Positions 26,380 to 35,001 are shown, numbered from the stretch's first letter. The stretch is DNA of 64,000 nucleotides from Saccharothrix australiensis (GCF_003634935.1 NZ_RBXO01000001.1:3187501-3251500); one strand, 5' to 3'. Notes: a model not told the origin generated them from the letters alone. Translations and numbers: made by a program.

Positions 26380-26750
26380 ACGATCCGCCCACGTCGGTGG
26401 GGGCCGAATCCGACCCGTCGCACGGCGCACGATCGCTGGGCGGTGACGGGACCAGCGAGGGCGGGCGGTCCGGGTCCGTCCGGCCCTCGGCACTCCCGCC
26501 TCGCGCGGGTGCAGCGCCGCGAAACCGTGGCGGGACCACCTCCCGGCGCGCCGTCGGACCGAGCAGCGCCGCCTCCCGGTGGATGGTCGACGCACCGTCG
26601 AAGTCGACGCCCGCGGTGCACGTCGCCTCGCCGCAAGCGGTGTCGCCGGCGAACGTCGCCCTGCCGAACCAGGCGGTCTCGGCGAACGTGGCCCCGGCGT
26701 TCGTCCCCCGGCGGGCGCCGGAGGACGAACGCCGGACCCCGGCCCGCCGG
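26380..26750 (-). pseudogene. Composite gene fragments: pentapeptide repeats plus a partial ATP-grasp duplicate
   Basis: On the minus strand 26580-26710 encodes AGATFAETAWFGRATFAGDT and VDFDGAS, a short pentapeptide-repeat segment with no start or stop of its own. Next to it 26470-26570 is a diverged copy of 26963-27060 of the ATP-grasp gene: GFAALHPREAGVPRAGRTRT here against GFVALYPREAGVLEGWTGLD there. Nothing in the stretch makes a full protein. It looks like debris from two genes joined by rearrangement. Confidence 0.6.
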
Positions 26751-26751
26751 G

Positions 26752-27960
26752 TCAGGCCGGCACGGTCGCGTGGTCCCTCGCCCGGACCTGCGGGATGATG
26801 CCGCCGGCGGCGGCCGAAGCGCGGTGCAGGGCCAGTTCCGCGGTGGGGCCCTCGGCGAGCACGATGCCGGTGCACGACCGCTGGTCGGTCAGGTGTTCCA
26901 GCACGTCGCCGGGCCGCGCGGTCGGGTACCACTCGGGCGCGCCGGGCAGCGAGGGCAGGCGGTCCAGGCCCGTCCAGCCCTCCAGCACACCGGCCTCGCG
27001 CGGGTACAGCGCCACGAACCCCGTGGCGGGGCCGCCTCCCGGCGCGCCGTCGAGCAGGTCGGGCCGCACGCCGAGCGCCACCTGCACCATCGACTCGTAG
27101 GCGTTGACGCCCAGCGACCGGCACAGCGCCTCGCCGACCAGCGCGCCGCCGATGCGGGCGTTGACCTCGACCAGCTCGGGGCCGTCGGCGGTGAGGACGA
27201 ACTCGGTGTGCGCGAACCCGCGCTCGTGCCCGGCCGCCGCCAGCACCCGGCCGACCCAGTCGTCCAGCCCCGCCAGGTCCGCCTCCGGGAAGGCGACCGG
27301 GAACGCGCTGGCCTCCTCGCGGCACGCGGGCTCCGGGGACAGGACCCGGCTGAGCACCCCGAGCAGCCGGGTCCGCCCCCGCCAGCCGATCGTCTCGGCG
27401 CTGTAGAGCGGTCCCTCGAAGTACGGCTCGGCGATCAACCTGCCCTTGAGCGCGGTGCCGGCGGCCTCGCGCAGGGCCGCGTCGCGCTCGGCGGGTGATC
27501 GGCACAGCCAGACCGCGCGGGACGAGGTGCCCGCCGAGTCCTTGAGCACCAGCGGGAACACCCGCGTCGACACCGGGTCGAGCGGACCGCTGCGGCTGAG
27601 GCCGAGGTCGTGCAGCCGGGCCCGGACGGCGGCCTTGTCCCGCAGCGTGCGCACCGCCTCCGGGTCGGGGCCGGGCAGGCCGAGGCGGTGCGCCAGGTCA
27701 GCTCCGGGTATCGCCCACGTGTCGGTGGAGCTGATCAGGCCGGCCAGGTCCGGCAGGTCGCGCAGCACCCGCTCGCAGGCCGCGACGTCGGTGGTGTCGA
27801 CGTCCACGACCCGCAGGCGGTCCGGCCCGAGCCGGCTCAGCTCGTGGGTGTAGGTCGACCGGTCGGCGGTGAGCAGCACGAGGTCGTGCCCGGCGGCGCG
27901 GGCGGCGTCGGCGAGGCGGCCCAGGCCGAACGTGAGGGCTTCCAGCATGGCGATGGTCAC
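26752..27960 (-). CDS. ATP-grasp ligase
   Basis: A 402-residue ATP-grasp enzyme that would activate a carboxylate as acyl phosphate and couple it to an amine or thiol. The N-terminal Rossmann-like part (LEALTFGLGRLADAARAAGH) is followed by the nucleotide fold: FPLVLKDSAGTSSRAVWLC (P-loop-like), GRLIAEPYFEGPLYSAETI, and the metal-binding HTEFVLTADGPELVEVNARI (Glu and Asn). Start GTG 27960. It is the leftmost gene of the ECF-type cluster, divergent from the MFS gene, with its own GGGAAC-N17-CGACC promoter. It is the likely bond-forming enzyme of the pathway; substrates are unknown. Confidence 0.86.
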   Translation of the reverse strand: MTIAMLEALTFGLGRLADAARAAGHDLVLLTADRSTYTHELSRLGPDRLRVVDVDTTDVAACERVLRDLPDLAGLISSTDTWAIPGADLAHRLGLPGPDPEAVRTLRDKAAVRARLHDLGLSRSGPLDPVSTRVFPLVLKDSAGTSSRAVWLCRSPAERDAALREAAGTALKGRLIAEPYFEGPLYSAETIGWRGRTRLLGVLSRVLSPEPACREEASAFPVAFPEADLAGLDDWVGRVLAAAGHERGFAHTEFVLTADGPELVEVNARIGGALVGEALCRSLGVNAYESMVQVALGVRPDLLDGAPGGGPATGFVALYPREAGVLEGWTGLDRLPSLPGAPEWYPTARPGDVLEHLTDQRSCTGIVLAEGPTAELALHRASAAAGGIIPQVRARDHATVPA

Positions 27961-28049
27961 GGCAGGGCATCCTTCCGGCGTTCCAGCGTGGGCGATCGGT
28001 CCGCGAGCCGGCGCGTCCCGCTGCCGAACGACCGCGCCGGCCGGCCACC

Positions 28050-28080
28050 ACTGGTCGTCACCACGGCCCCTCCGGTTCCC
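28050..28080 (-). promoter_or_regulatory. ECF-type promoter of the ATP-grasp gene
   Basis: On the minus strand GGGAAC (28075-28080), a 17-base spacer, then CGACCAGT (28050-28057). Same element as at five other promoters of this cluster. The ATP-grasp start lies about 90 bases downstream. Confidence 0.75.
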
Positions 28081-28109
28081 GGTGCCGGCGAATCGACTTC
28101 GGGACTCCG

Positions 28110-28140
28110 GGGAACCTTCCCGCGCGCCGGAACGACCACT
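28110..28140 (+). promoter_or_regulatory. ECF-type promoter of the MFS gene
   Basis: GGGAAC (28110-28115), 17 bases, CGACCACT (28133-28140). This 31-base stretch matches the P450 promoter at 24 of 31 positions. Confidence 0.77.
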
Positions 28141-28232
28141 TCTGCGCCGAGGTCGATCGAGTCGGCCCCCACGGCGACGGGTGCGACACCGGCGACGACG
28201 ACGCGGAGGCTGCGCATGGGCGGGTGCGGTTG

Positions 28233-29447
28233 ATGGGCACGCGGGTGTCCGCGGGCACGGGTGACCGGCGGCGCGGGCAGGCGGCCGGGTGGGGCGGGGG
28301 GCTCACCGGCGCTCAACTCTCGTTGCTGACCTGCGGTTTCCTGGTCAACGTCGGCACCTTCTCCGTCTACCCGTACCTGGCGGTCCTGCTGCGCGACCGG
28401 TTGGGCGTCGGCATGGCGCAGGTCGGCGTGGTCCTCGGGGCCGCCACGCTGGTGCAGTTCGCCGGCGCGCCGTTCACCGCCGCGTTCGCCGAGCGCGTCG
28501 GGCTGAAGCGGTGCCTGCTGCTGGCCGCGTCCCTGTACTGCCTCGGCGCGGCGACCTACCTGGCGGGCGCGGGCAGCCCGGCGCTGACGGTGGTCGCCCT
28601 GTTCGTCTCCTGCGGCGCGGGGTCGCTCTACTCGCCCTCCTACCGCGGCTACCTGGTGCACTCGGCGACGGCCGAGCAGCGCCCGCGGCTGGTGTCCGCG
28701 GGCAACGCCGCCGGCAACCTCGGCATCGCGCTCGGGCCGGTGGTCGGCGCGCTGTTCCTGTCCGACCCGAGCCGGCTGTTCGCCGTGAACACCGTGCTCT
28801 ACGCGGTGCTGGCGGTCGGCCACTGCTTCCTGCGCCCGGAGCGGGCCACCGACGACCGGCCCGCCGTCGAGCCGTTCCGGCGGGTGCTGCGCGGCCTGGC
28901 CGGGTTGCCCTTCGCCGTCACCGTGCTGACCCACTACCTGTACATGCAGTTCTACCAATACCTGTCGCCGTTCGCGGAGGGCCGCGTGCCCACGGCCGTG
29001 TACGGCCTGGTCATGATGGGGTACTCGCTCGGCCTGGTGGCCGTCCAGCCGCTCGTGGCGCGGTGGGTCGGCCGGGTCCGCTACCCGGTGGCGATGGCGA
29101 TCGGCTTCTCCTGCATGGCGCTGGGCATGGCGGCCTTCGCCGGTGGCCGCGCGGTCGGTCTCGCGCTCGGCGTCGCCGCGATGAGCGTCGGCAACGCCGT
29201 GTTGTTCCTCAAGAACGACCTCGCGGCGCTGGAGGGGTCACGGCGGTCGGCCACCGTGACCTTCGGGCAGCAGCGGCTGGCGGTGGGCGTCGGTGCGCTG
29301 CTCGGCGGCGTGCTCGGCGGCGCGGTGTACGGGTTGTTCGAGCGCGCGGGGGTCCTCCAGGTGTTCTGGCTGGTCGTCGCCGCCCAGTGCGCCCTGCTGC
29401 CGCCGCTGGTGCCGGCGGTGGCGCGCCGCTTGCGCCGCTCGGCGTGA
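28233..29447 (+). CDS. MFS transporter of the ATP-grasp/P450 cluster
   Basis: A 404-residue inner-membrane carrier with about 12 hydrophobic segments; an RP-rich soluble tail (residues 1-20) precedes the first helix (LSLLTCGFLVNVGTFSVYPY). The loop 2-3 motif is present as AFAERVGLKRCLLLAA, and the central loop is ERATDDRPAVEPFRRVLRG. Start ATG 28233 or GTG 28224, three codons apart. It is divergent from the ATP-grasp gene and has its own cluster-type promoter. Its probable role is export of the cluster product or an intermediate. Confidence 0.86.
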   Translation: MGTRVSAGTGDRRRGQAAGWGGGLTGAQLSLLTCGFLVNVGTFSVYPYLAVLLRDRLGVGMAQVGVVLGAATLVQFAGAPFTAAFAERVGLKRCLLLAASLYCLGAATYLAGAGSPALTVVALFVSCGAGSLYSPSYRGYLVHSATAEQRPRLVSAGNAAGNLGIALGPVVGALFLSDPSRLFAVNTVLYAVLAVGHCFLRPERATDDRPAVEPFRRVLRGLAGLPFAVTVLTHYLYMQFYQYLSPFAEGRVPTAVYGLVMMGYSLGLVAVQPLVARWVGRVRYPVAMAIGFSCMALGMAAFAGGRAVGLALGVAAMSVGNAVLFLKNDLAALEGSRRSATVTFGQQRLAVGVGALLGGVLGGAVYGLFERAGVLQVFWLVVAAQCALLPPLVPAVARRLRRSA

Positions 29448-30200
29448 TCACGCGGTCGCGGGCTTCTCGTAGACGGTGACGTAGTTGCCCTCGCCGCGGA
29501 ACGCCTCGCCGCGCCAGCCACCCCACCGGTGCACGCGTTCGAGCCCGGCGAGCCTGGCCATCAGGTCCAGCTCGGCGGGCCAGGCGTAGCGCATGAACGC
29601 CGGGGCCAGCCGGACGCCGTTGCCGGAGATCAGCACGTGGTGGCCGTCGAGGCGCTGCCGGGCGGGGTCGTGGCGGACCGCGACCAGCCGGACCCGGTCG
29701 ATCCCGACCTCGAAGGTCTCCAGGGTCTGGTTGCGCGCGTAGCGGGCGACGTCCGGCATCGGGCACTCCAGGACGAACCGGCCGCCGGGCAGCAGGCGCT
29801 CGGCGACGTTGGCGAAGCAGCGCACCTGGTCCTCCTGCTCGGTCAGGAAGAAGAAGGTGGAGAACACGATGAACACCAGGCCGAACCGGTCGTCGGTGCC
29901 GGGGTCGACGTCGGCCATGTCGCCGATCGCGACCGGGATGCGGTCGCCGCCGGGCTTGGCGCGCATCCGGGCCACCATCGCCTCCGACGCGTCGATGCCC
30001 CGCACGTCCACGCCGGCCTCGGCCAGCGGGATCGTGACCCGGCCGGTGCCCACCGCCAGCTCCAGCACCGGTCCCGCAGGTGACTGCCCGATGAGGTCCA
30101 GCAGGCCGCGCACGGCGTCCCCGGGGTCGTGCGCGGCGTGCCACTCGTCGTAGACGTCGGCGTTCAGCTCGCCGTAGGTGTCGGGTCCGTAGTTCTCCAT
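29448..30200 (-). CDS. SAM-dependent methyltransferase 1 of the cluster
   Basis: A 250-residue class I methyltransferase. SAM-binding motif I is VLELAVGTGRVTIPLAEAG (about 44-62), then the acidic ribose-binding GIDASEAM, a third motif IPVAIGDMADVDPG and FVIFSTFF-like strand 4 (FIVFSTFFFLTEQEDQ). Start ATG 30200 has GGGGAGA upstream. It is divergent from the ABC importer operon and carries the ECF-type promoter at 30280-30307. It probably modifies O, N or S atoms of the cluster product; the acceptor is unknown. Confidence 0.88.
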   Translation of the reverse strand: MENYGPDTYGELNADVYDEWHAAHDPGDAVRGLLDLIGQSPAGPVLELAVGTGRVTIPLAEAGVDVRGIDASEAMVARMRAKPGGDRIPVAIGDMADVDPGTDDRFGLVFIVFSTFFFLTEQEDQVRCFANVAERLLPGGRFVLECPMPDVARYARNQTLETFEVGIDRVRLVAVRHDPARQRLDGHHVLISGNGVRLAPAFMRYAWPAELDLMARLAGLERVHRWGGWRGEAFRGEGNYVTVYEKPATA

Positions 30201-30279
30201 CGAGCGTTCTCCCCGGCAGTCGTTGGGCGCGTGCGGTGGGCGCGTCCCCGGCGGGCGGCGGGACGACGCCCCTCTCGGA

Positions 30280-30307
30280 GGTCGGCCGGCCGACGGGGAA
30301 AGTTCCC
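30280..30307 (-). promoter_or_regulatory. ECF-type promoter of methyltransferase 1
   Basis: On the minus strand GGGAAC (30302-30307), 17 bases, CGACC (30280-30284). The -35 half also forms a palindrome, GGGAAAGTTCCC (30296-30307). Confidence 0.75.
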
Positions 30308-30492
30308 GCCCCGCCGGGGTGGGGGTTCGGGGTCGCCGACGGCCGGTGCGGACGCCCGGCCGGACGCGGGGGCACGGCCGGACGCGGACCGGCCGTGCCC
30401 CCGGCGCGGGACCGGTCCGGGTCGTCACGCCTCCGCCCGCGGACCCCGGCCGCCCCCGCCGCACTCCTCCCGCGCGGAGTTCCGGAATTCGC

Positions 30493-30520
30493 GGGAACCG
30501 CATGCCCGCACCGCACGACT
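30493..30520 (+). promoter_or_regulatory. ECF-type promoter of the ABC importer operon
   Basis: GGGAAC (30493-30498), 17 bases, CGACT (30516-30520). The predicted transcript start near 30527 excludes the ATG at 30502 as a start and supports GTG 30565 for the permease. Confidence 0.73.
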
Positions 30521-30564
30521 CCTACGGTGGTGGCCGTTTCACGCGGGGAGGGACAGGGTGCGGG

Positions 30565-31674
30565 GTGTCGGGTAGTCGCACGGGTGTCGAGGACGTGGCC
30601 GAACGCGAGGCCGAGGAGGCGGTGCCGCGCGGGCCGCGCCGTCGCGCCGGGTACGTGACGGCGCTGTTCGCGCTGCTGGTCCTCCTGCTGCTCGGCGCCG
30701 TCGTGGTGCTGATCGCGCAGGGGTCGATCGCCATCCCGATCGGCGACGTGCTGCGCATCCTCACCGGCCGGGAGGTCGAGTCCGGGACGAGCCGCACCAT
30801 CGTCCTGGACGCCCGGCTGCCCAAGGTCGTCGCCGGGCTGCTGGCCGGGGCCGCGCTGGCGGTCGGCGGCGTGCAGATGCAGACCCTGTTCCGCAACCCG
30901 CTGGCCGACCCGTTCGTGCTCGGGGTCAGCTCCGGCGCGATCCTGGGCGCGTCCATCGTCATCCTCGGCACCGGCGGCGTGGGGTGGCTGACCGGGCTGG
31001 GCGTGGTCAGCCAGCTCGGGGTGACCGGCGCGGCCGTCGCGGGCGCCGCCGGGGTGCTGCTGATCGCGCTGGGCATCGCCCGGCGCGTCGGCGACCCGGT
31101 CGTGGTGCTCGTGGTCGGCGTCATGCTCGGCTACCTGGCCGGCGCGCTGGTGGACATGCTGGTCTACTACACCGACCCGGACCGGTTGCAGGCGCTGACG
31201 ACCTTCACCCGCGGCTCGGTGCGCAACGTGACGTGGAACGAGTTGCAGGTCGTCGCGGTGGCCTGCGGCGTGGTCCTGCTGCTGTCGGTGTTCCTCGCCC
31301 AGCCGCTCAACGCCCTGCTGCTCGGCGAGCGGTACGCGGGCAGCCTGGGCGTCGACGTCCGGCGGGTCCACTTCCTGTCGCTGGCGAGCGTCGCCGTGCT
31401 GTCCGGCATCATCACCGCCTACTGCGGTGCCATCGGGTTCGTCGGCCTGGCCGCGCCGCACCTGGCCCGCGGCCTGCTGCGCACCGCCGACCACCGGCTG
31501 GTCCTCCCGGCGAGCGCGCTCGTCGGCGCGGTGATCGTGCTGGCGGCCGAGTACGTCGCGGGCGGCAACGGGCTGACCCGGACGTCGTTGCCGCTCAACT
31601 CGGTCACCGCGTTCGTCGGCGCGCCGGTCATCCTCTGGGTGCTGCTGTCCGGCCGAGCGAGGAGGGGGGCCTGA
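30565..31674 (+). CDS. FecCD-family ABC importer permease
   Basis: A 369-residue permease for iron-siderophore, heme or cobalamin-type substrates. About nine or ten hydrophobic segments; FecCD signatures are RLPKVVAGLLAGAALAVGGV, QTLFRNPLADPFVLGVSSGA, and the coupling loop GFVGLAAPHLARGLL. Start GTG 30565 follows GGAGGGA and lies downstream of the promoter; GTG 30595 is a second option. Its stop overlaps the ATPase start (TGATG). Unlike many siderophore systems there is one permease gene, so it should act as a homodimer. Confidence 0.92.
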   Translation: MSGSRTGVEDVAEREAEEAVPRGPRRRAGYVTALFALLVLLLLGAVVVLIAQGSIAIPIGDVLRILTGREVESGTSRTIVLDARLPKVVAGLLAGAALAVGGVQMQTLFRNPLADPFVLGVSSGAILGASIVILGTGGVGWLTGLGVVSQLGVTGAAVAGAAGVLLIALGIARRVGDPVVVLVVGVMLGYLAGALVDMLVYYTDPDRLQALTTFTRGSVRNVTWNELQVVAVACGVVLLLSVFLAQPLNALLLGERYAGSLGVDVRRVHFLSLASVAVLSGIITAYCGAIGFVGLAAPHLARGLLRTADHRLVLPASALVGAVIVLAAEYVAGGNGLTRTSLPLNSVTAFVGAPVILWVLLSGRARRGA

Positions 31675-32759
31675 TGACCGCGGCGGACCGCCCGGCCCTG
31701 CAGGCGATCGCCGTGCGCGCGGGTTACCGGCGACGGCGGCGGCACCCGGCCGTCACGGTGCTGTCGGACGTCCACCTGGCGGCCCGGCCCGGTGAGCTGA
31801 TCACGCTGATCGGGCCCAACGGCGCGGGCAAGTCGACCCTGCTGCGCACCCTCGTCGGCGCGCAGCCGCCGCTGGGTGGCCGGGTGCTGCTGGACGGGCA
31901 CGACCTCGCCGCCCTGTCACCGCGCGAGCGGGCCCGGCGGCTGGCGGTCACGCTGACCGAGCCGGTCGACGTGGGCATGATGAGCGTCGAGGCGGTGGTG
32001 GCGCTGGGCAGGCTGCCCTACCGGTCGTGGATCGGCCGGTCCACCGCGCGGGACCGCGCCGCGGTGGACCGCGCGCTGGTCGACGCAGGCGTCGAGGAAC
32101 TGCGCCACCGCGGGCTGGGCGACCTGTCCGACGGCGAGCGGCAGCGGGTGATGGTGGCGCGGGCCCTCGCGCAGGAGCCGGCGGTGCTGGTGCTGGACGA
32201 GCCGACGGCGTTCCTGGACGTCGCCCGCCGGATCGAGCTGGCGGCGATGCTGACCCGGCTCACCGCCACCACCGGCGCGGCGATCATCCTGTCGACGCAC
32301 GACCTCGCCTTCGCGCTGCGCCGCGCGGACCAGGTCTGGCTGGTCGGCGCGGACGGCGCGGTGACGGCGGGCGCGCCGGAGGACCTGGCCTACGGCGACG
32401 CCGTGGCGCGCACGTTCACCGGCGAGAACATGTCGTTCGACGACGCGGCGGCCACGATCGTCGTCGCCGACGGCGGCGTGCCCGGCGCCACCGTGCGGGT
32501 CGCCGCCGACGGGCGGGTGCGGCAGTGGGCCGAGCACGCCGTGCGGCGGGCCGGGTGGGAGCCGACCGCGGACGCCTGCGCGCACGTCCTGGAGGTCGAG
32601 GCCGGCCCGCCGTGCCGCTGGCGGGTCGACGGCGCGGCCGTGCCGGACGCGGACCGCGGCCGGGGCGTCGGGTTCGAGTCCCTCGTCGGCCACCTGCGCC
32701 GCCGCGCCACGTCGCTGCCCGAGGGGGTGCGGGCCGGGCGGCCCCGGTTCCCCGACTGA
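31674..32759 (+). CDS. FecE/BtuD-type ABC importer ATPase with C-terminal extension
   Basis: ATPase of 361 residues. Walker A is IGPNGAGKST (about 42-51), the signature is DLSDGERQRVMVARALAQ (Asp replaces one Gly of LSGGQ), Walker B is AVLVLDEPTAFLD, and the switch His is in LSTHDLAFAL. After residue ~250 there is an extra ~110-residue tail (AAATIVVADGGVPGATVRVA, then GFESLVGHLRRRA) of unknown role, also seen in some FecE-like proteins. It is translationally coupled to the permease and followed after 54 bases by the binding protein. Confidence 0.91.
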   Translation: MTAADRPALQAIAVRAGYRRRRRHPAVTVLSDVHLAARPGELITLIGPNGAGKSTLLRTLVGAQPPLGGRVLLDGHDLAALSPRERARRLAVTLTEPVDVGMMSVEAVVALGRLPYRSWIGRSTARDRAAVDRALVDAGVEELRHRGLGDLSDGERQRVMVARALAQEPAVLVLDEPTAFLDVARRIELAAMLTRLTATTGAAIILSTHDLAFALRRADQVWLVGADGAVTAGAPEDLAYGDAVARTFTGENMSFDDAAATIVVADGGVPGATVRVAADGRVRQWAEHAVRRAGWEPTADACAHVLEVEAGPPCRWRVDGAAVPDADRGRGVGFESLVGHLRRRATSLPEGVRAGRPRFPD

Positions 32760-32813
32760 CCGGACGCCCGACGCCCGACCCCGCCGAGAACCAGCCACCC
32801 GCAGGAGAACACC

Positions 32814-34031
32814 GTGAAGGCACTCATCCGCTCGGCCGTCGCACTGCTGGTGCTGGCCCTCGCCCTGGCCGGGTGCGGAGGACCCGGCACCGGCGCGACG
32901 GGCGAGCGGGGCGGCGCGGAGGGCTGCGTCACCGACCACGCCGAGGGCAAGGACTACTTCCCTGACAAGAGCACGGTCGAGCAGTCGGAGCTGTGGGACA
33001 TCTCGTACCACGGCTCCTACAAGACGATCACGTTGGCGGACACCGAGAACGACGGCGCCGGCCCGCTGCGGTACGTGCTCTACCAGTGCGGCACGCCCCG
33101 GCCGGAGGCCGCCGGCGACCTGGCGGGCGCGCTGTTCGTCCAGGTGCCGGTCACCAACGTGGCGGTCACCTCGTTCAACGCCTTGGCCATGCTGGACCGG
33201 CTGGGGAAGAACCGGACGATCACCGGCCTGAGCGGTCAGCTGCTGGGCAACGTCGGCAAGGACGCCTGGTACGCCGGGGTGGCCGAGGCCGCGGGCAAGC
33301 CCACCTCGATCGGCGAGTACACCGACCTCGACCGGGAAGCCGTCCTGGGCCTCGAGAACCAGGTGGTCTTCATGTCCGGGTTCGGGGCGGGGTTCGACGA
33401 CATCTCCAACGCCCGCGCCGCCGGCCTGCCCGGCGTGAGCGTGTCCAACCGGTTGGAGCGCCACGCCCTGGCCTCCGCGGAGTGGCTCAAGATGGTGGCG
33501 GCCTTCTACAACGCCGAGGCCGCCGCCAACACCGAGTTCGACGCGATCAAAGCGCGGTTCGACCAGGTGGTCGCCACGGTCACCGGCAAGGTCGGCGACC
33601 GGGAGGCGGGCTACCTGTGCGTCGCGCCGGAGCGCGGCTGCGAGTTCGTCCACGCGCACGGCGCCGAGACCCTGGTCGGCCGGCTGTTCACGCGGCTGGG
33701 CGTCGGCAACGTCTTCGCACCCGGCAACGACCGGCCCAACGGCAGGCCCTACGACTTCGAGGAGGCCGTCGGCACCGCCGCCTCCGCCGACTTCTTCGTC
33801 GTCTACGACCCGCTGAAGCTGACGACCGACACCCTGAAGGCCGACCCCCGGTTCAACCGGTTCCGGCCGTTCCGGGACGGCGCGTTCATCGCCGGCGTCG
33901 ACGCGAACTTCGAGGAGTGCCGCGCCAAGACCTACCTGGACGTGGACGTGCTGCTGCGGGACATCGCGATCGGCCTCGCGCCCGACCTGTTCCCCGGCAC
34001 GCGGGGCACCTGCTTCGCCCGCCCCTCCTGA
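32814..34031 (+). CDS. ABC importer substrate-binding lipoprotein (FecB/BtuF fold)
   Basis: A 405-residue lipoprotein with lipobox ALAGC (Cys21). The mature part follows the two-lobe helical-backbone fold: FVQVPVTNVAVTSFNALAML, ENQVVFMSGFGAGFDD, and a C-terminal lobe with FFVVYDPLKLTTDTLKADPR. It is longer than usual and has seven further Cys (for example GCVTDH, YQCGTP, YLCVAPERGCEF, EECRAK, GTCFARPS), probably disulfides. It captures the substrate (metallophore, heme or corrinoid) outside the cell. RBS AGGAGAA precedes ATG 32814. A very strong terminator follows. Confidence 0.88.
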   Translation: MKALIRSAVALLVLALALAGCGGPGTGATGERGGAEGCVTDHAEGKDYFPDKSTVEQSELWDISYHGSYKTITLADTENDGAGPLRYVLYQCGTPRPEAAGDLAGALFVQVPVTNVAVTSFNALAMLDRLGKNRTITGLSGQLLGNVGKDAWYAGVAEAAGKPTSIGEYTDLDREAVLGLENQVVFMSGFGAGFDDISNARAAGLPGVSVSNRLERHALASAEWLKMVAAFYNAEAAANTEFDAIKARFDQVVATVTGKVGDREAGYLCVAPERGCEFVHAHGAETLVGRLFTRLGVGNVFAPGNDRPNGRPYDFEEAVGTAASADFFVVYDPLKLTTDTLKADPRFNRFRPFRDGAFIAGVDANFEECRAKTYLDVDVLLRDIAIGLAPDLFPGTRGTCFARPS

Positions 34032-34037
34032 CGCCGG

Positions 34038-34084
34038 GCCGCCCGGTCCGCCGGCCGGCGGGCGTCGCCGGCGGACCGGGCGGC
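34038..34084. terminator. Bidirectional terminator between importer operon and methyltransferase 2
   Basis: A perfect 18-bp stem (34038-34055 with 34067-34084) and 11-base loop fills the 54-base gap between two convergent stops, so it can end transcription from both sides. Confidence 0.85.
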
Positions 34085-34085
34085 C

Positions 34086-34826
34086 TCACCCGCGCGTGCC
34101 CCGCACGATCAGCCGTCGCGCGTGGTTGTCGTAGGGCGATCCGTCGAAGTCGCCGAAGCACTCGACCTCGGCGAACCCGGCCTCCCGGAACAGGGCGCGC
34201 AGCTCGGCGGCGCTGTAGAGCACGCAGTAGGTCGACGTGCGCCGCACCTCGTCACCGCGCACGTAGGTCCAGTCGGAGCGCAGCCGCGTCCAGTCGTCCA
34301 GCACGGTGTCGCGCATGAACACCGTGCCGCCGCCCTCGACGTCCACCGCCTGCGGCCGGCCGACCCACCCGGCGAACACCTCCTTGCCCATCACGTCCAC
34401 CAGCAGCCGCCCACCGGGCACGAGGCTCGCGTGCGCGTTGCGCAGCACCGCCAGGTTCTCGCCCGGCTCGACGAAGTAGCCGAACGACGTGTACATGTTG
34501 ACCACCAGGTCGTAGCCGCCCGGCTCCACGTGGTCGCGCATGTCCGCGCGCACCAGGCGCGCGGTCGTCCCGGCCCGCTCGCAGGCGTCCCGCGCCCGCG
34601 CGAGCATCGCCTCGCTCAGGTCCACCCCGGTGACCACCGCGCCGCGCCGGGCCAGCGGCACGACGTGGGTGCCCGGCCCGCACGCGAGGTCGAGCACCCG
34701 GTCGCCTGCGGCCACCTTCAGCAGCGGCGACGTGGCCACCAGGTGCTCCGCCTCCGCCACCCGGCGCGGCGGGAACATCACGTCGGCGAACCCCACCCAG
34801 AGATCGTCGTCCTCGTACCAGTCCAT
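34086..34826 (-). CDS. SAM-dependent methyltransferase 2 of the cluster
   Basis: A 246-residue class I methyltransferase. Motif I is VLDLACGPGTHVVPLARRG, followed by VTGVDLSEAMLARARDAC, LVRADMRDHV and YDLVVNMYTSFGYF. The N terminus (MDWYEDDDLWVGFADVMFPP) is an acidic aromatic cap typical of small-molecule methyltransferases. ATG 34826 follows GGAGCGG. It is divergent from the P450 and has its own ECF-type promoter. It is not closely similar to methyltransferase 1, so two distinct methylations are likely. Confidence 0.88.
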   Translation of the reverse strand: MDWYEDDDLWVGFADVMFPPRRVAEAEHLVATSPLLKVAAGDRVLDLACGPGTHVVPLARRGAVVTGVDLSEAMLARARDACERAGTTARLVRADMRDHVEPGGYDLVVNMYTSFGYFVEPGENLAVLRNAHASLVPGGRLLVDVMGKEVFAGWVGRPQAVDVEGGGTVFMRDTVLDDWTRLRSDWTYVRGDEVRRTSTYCVLYSAAELRALFREAGFAEVECFGDFDGSPYDNHARRLIVRGTRG

Positions 34827-34878
34827 GCCGCTCCAGCCGTGTCGTCCTCGTGCGGGTGCGCACCGCCCCGGTCCAGGT

Positions 34879-34906
34879 GGTCGTCGGTCGGCGGCCCCCG
34901 GTTCCC
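34879..34906 (-). promoter_or_regulatory. ECF-type promoter of methyltransferase 2
   Basis: On the minus strand GGGAAC (34901-34906), 17 bases, CGACCACC beginning at 34883 and reading down. Same element as the other five. Confidence 0.75.
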
Positions 34907-34933
34907 GCGAGGCCCGAACCGCCGTCACCGCGC

Positions 34934-34964
34934 GGGAACTTTCCGCGCCGCCGGCCCGACCACT
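34934..34964 (+). promoter_or_regulatory. ECF-type promoter of the cytochrome P450 gene
   Basis: GGGAAC (34934-34939), 17 bases, CGACCACT (34957-34964), about 35 bases before the P450 start. Also contains the near-palindrome CGCGGGAACTTTCCGCG (34931-34947). Confidence 0.77.
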
Positions 34965-35001
34965 GGTGGTGACGACGCGACCGCCCGGAGTGGGGACACC
35001 G

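Noticed and set aside
26370..26385. AGGCTAAC core resembling an iron box upstream of the amyloid-motif gene
   Set aside because: Only about half of the 19 consensus positions match; the flanks do not fit.
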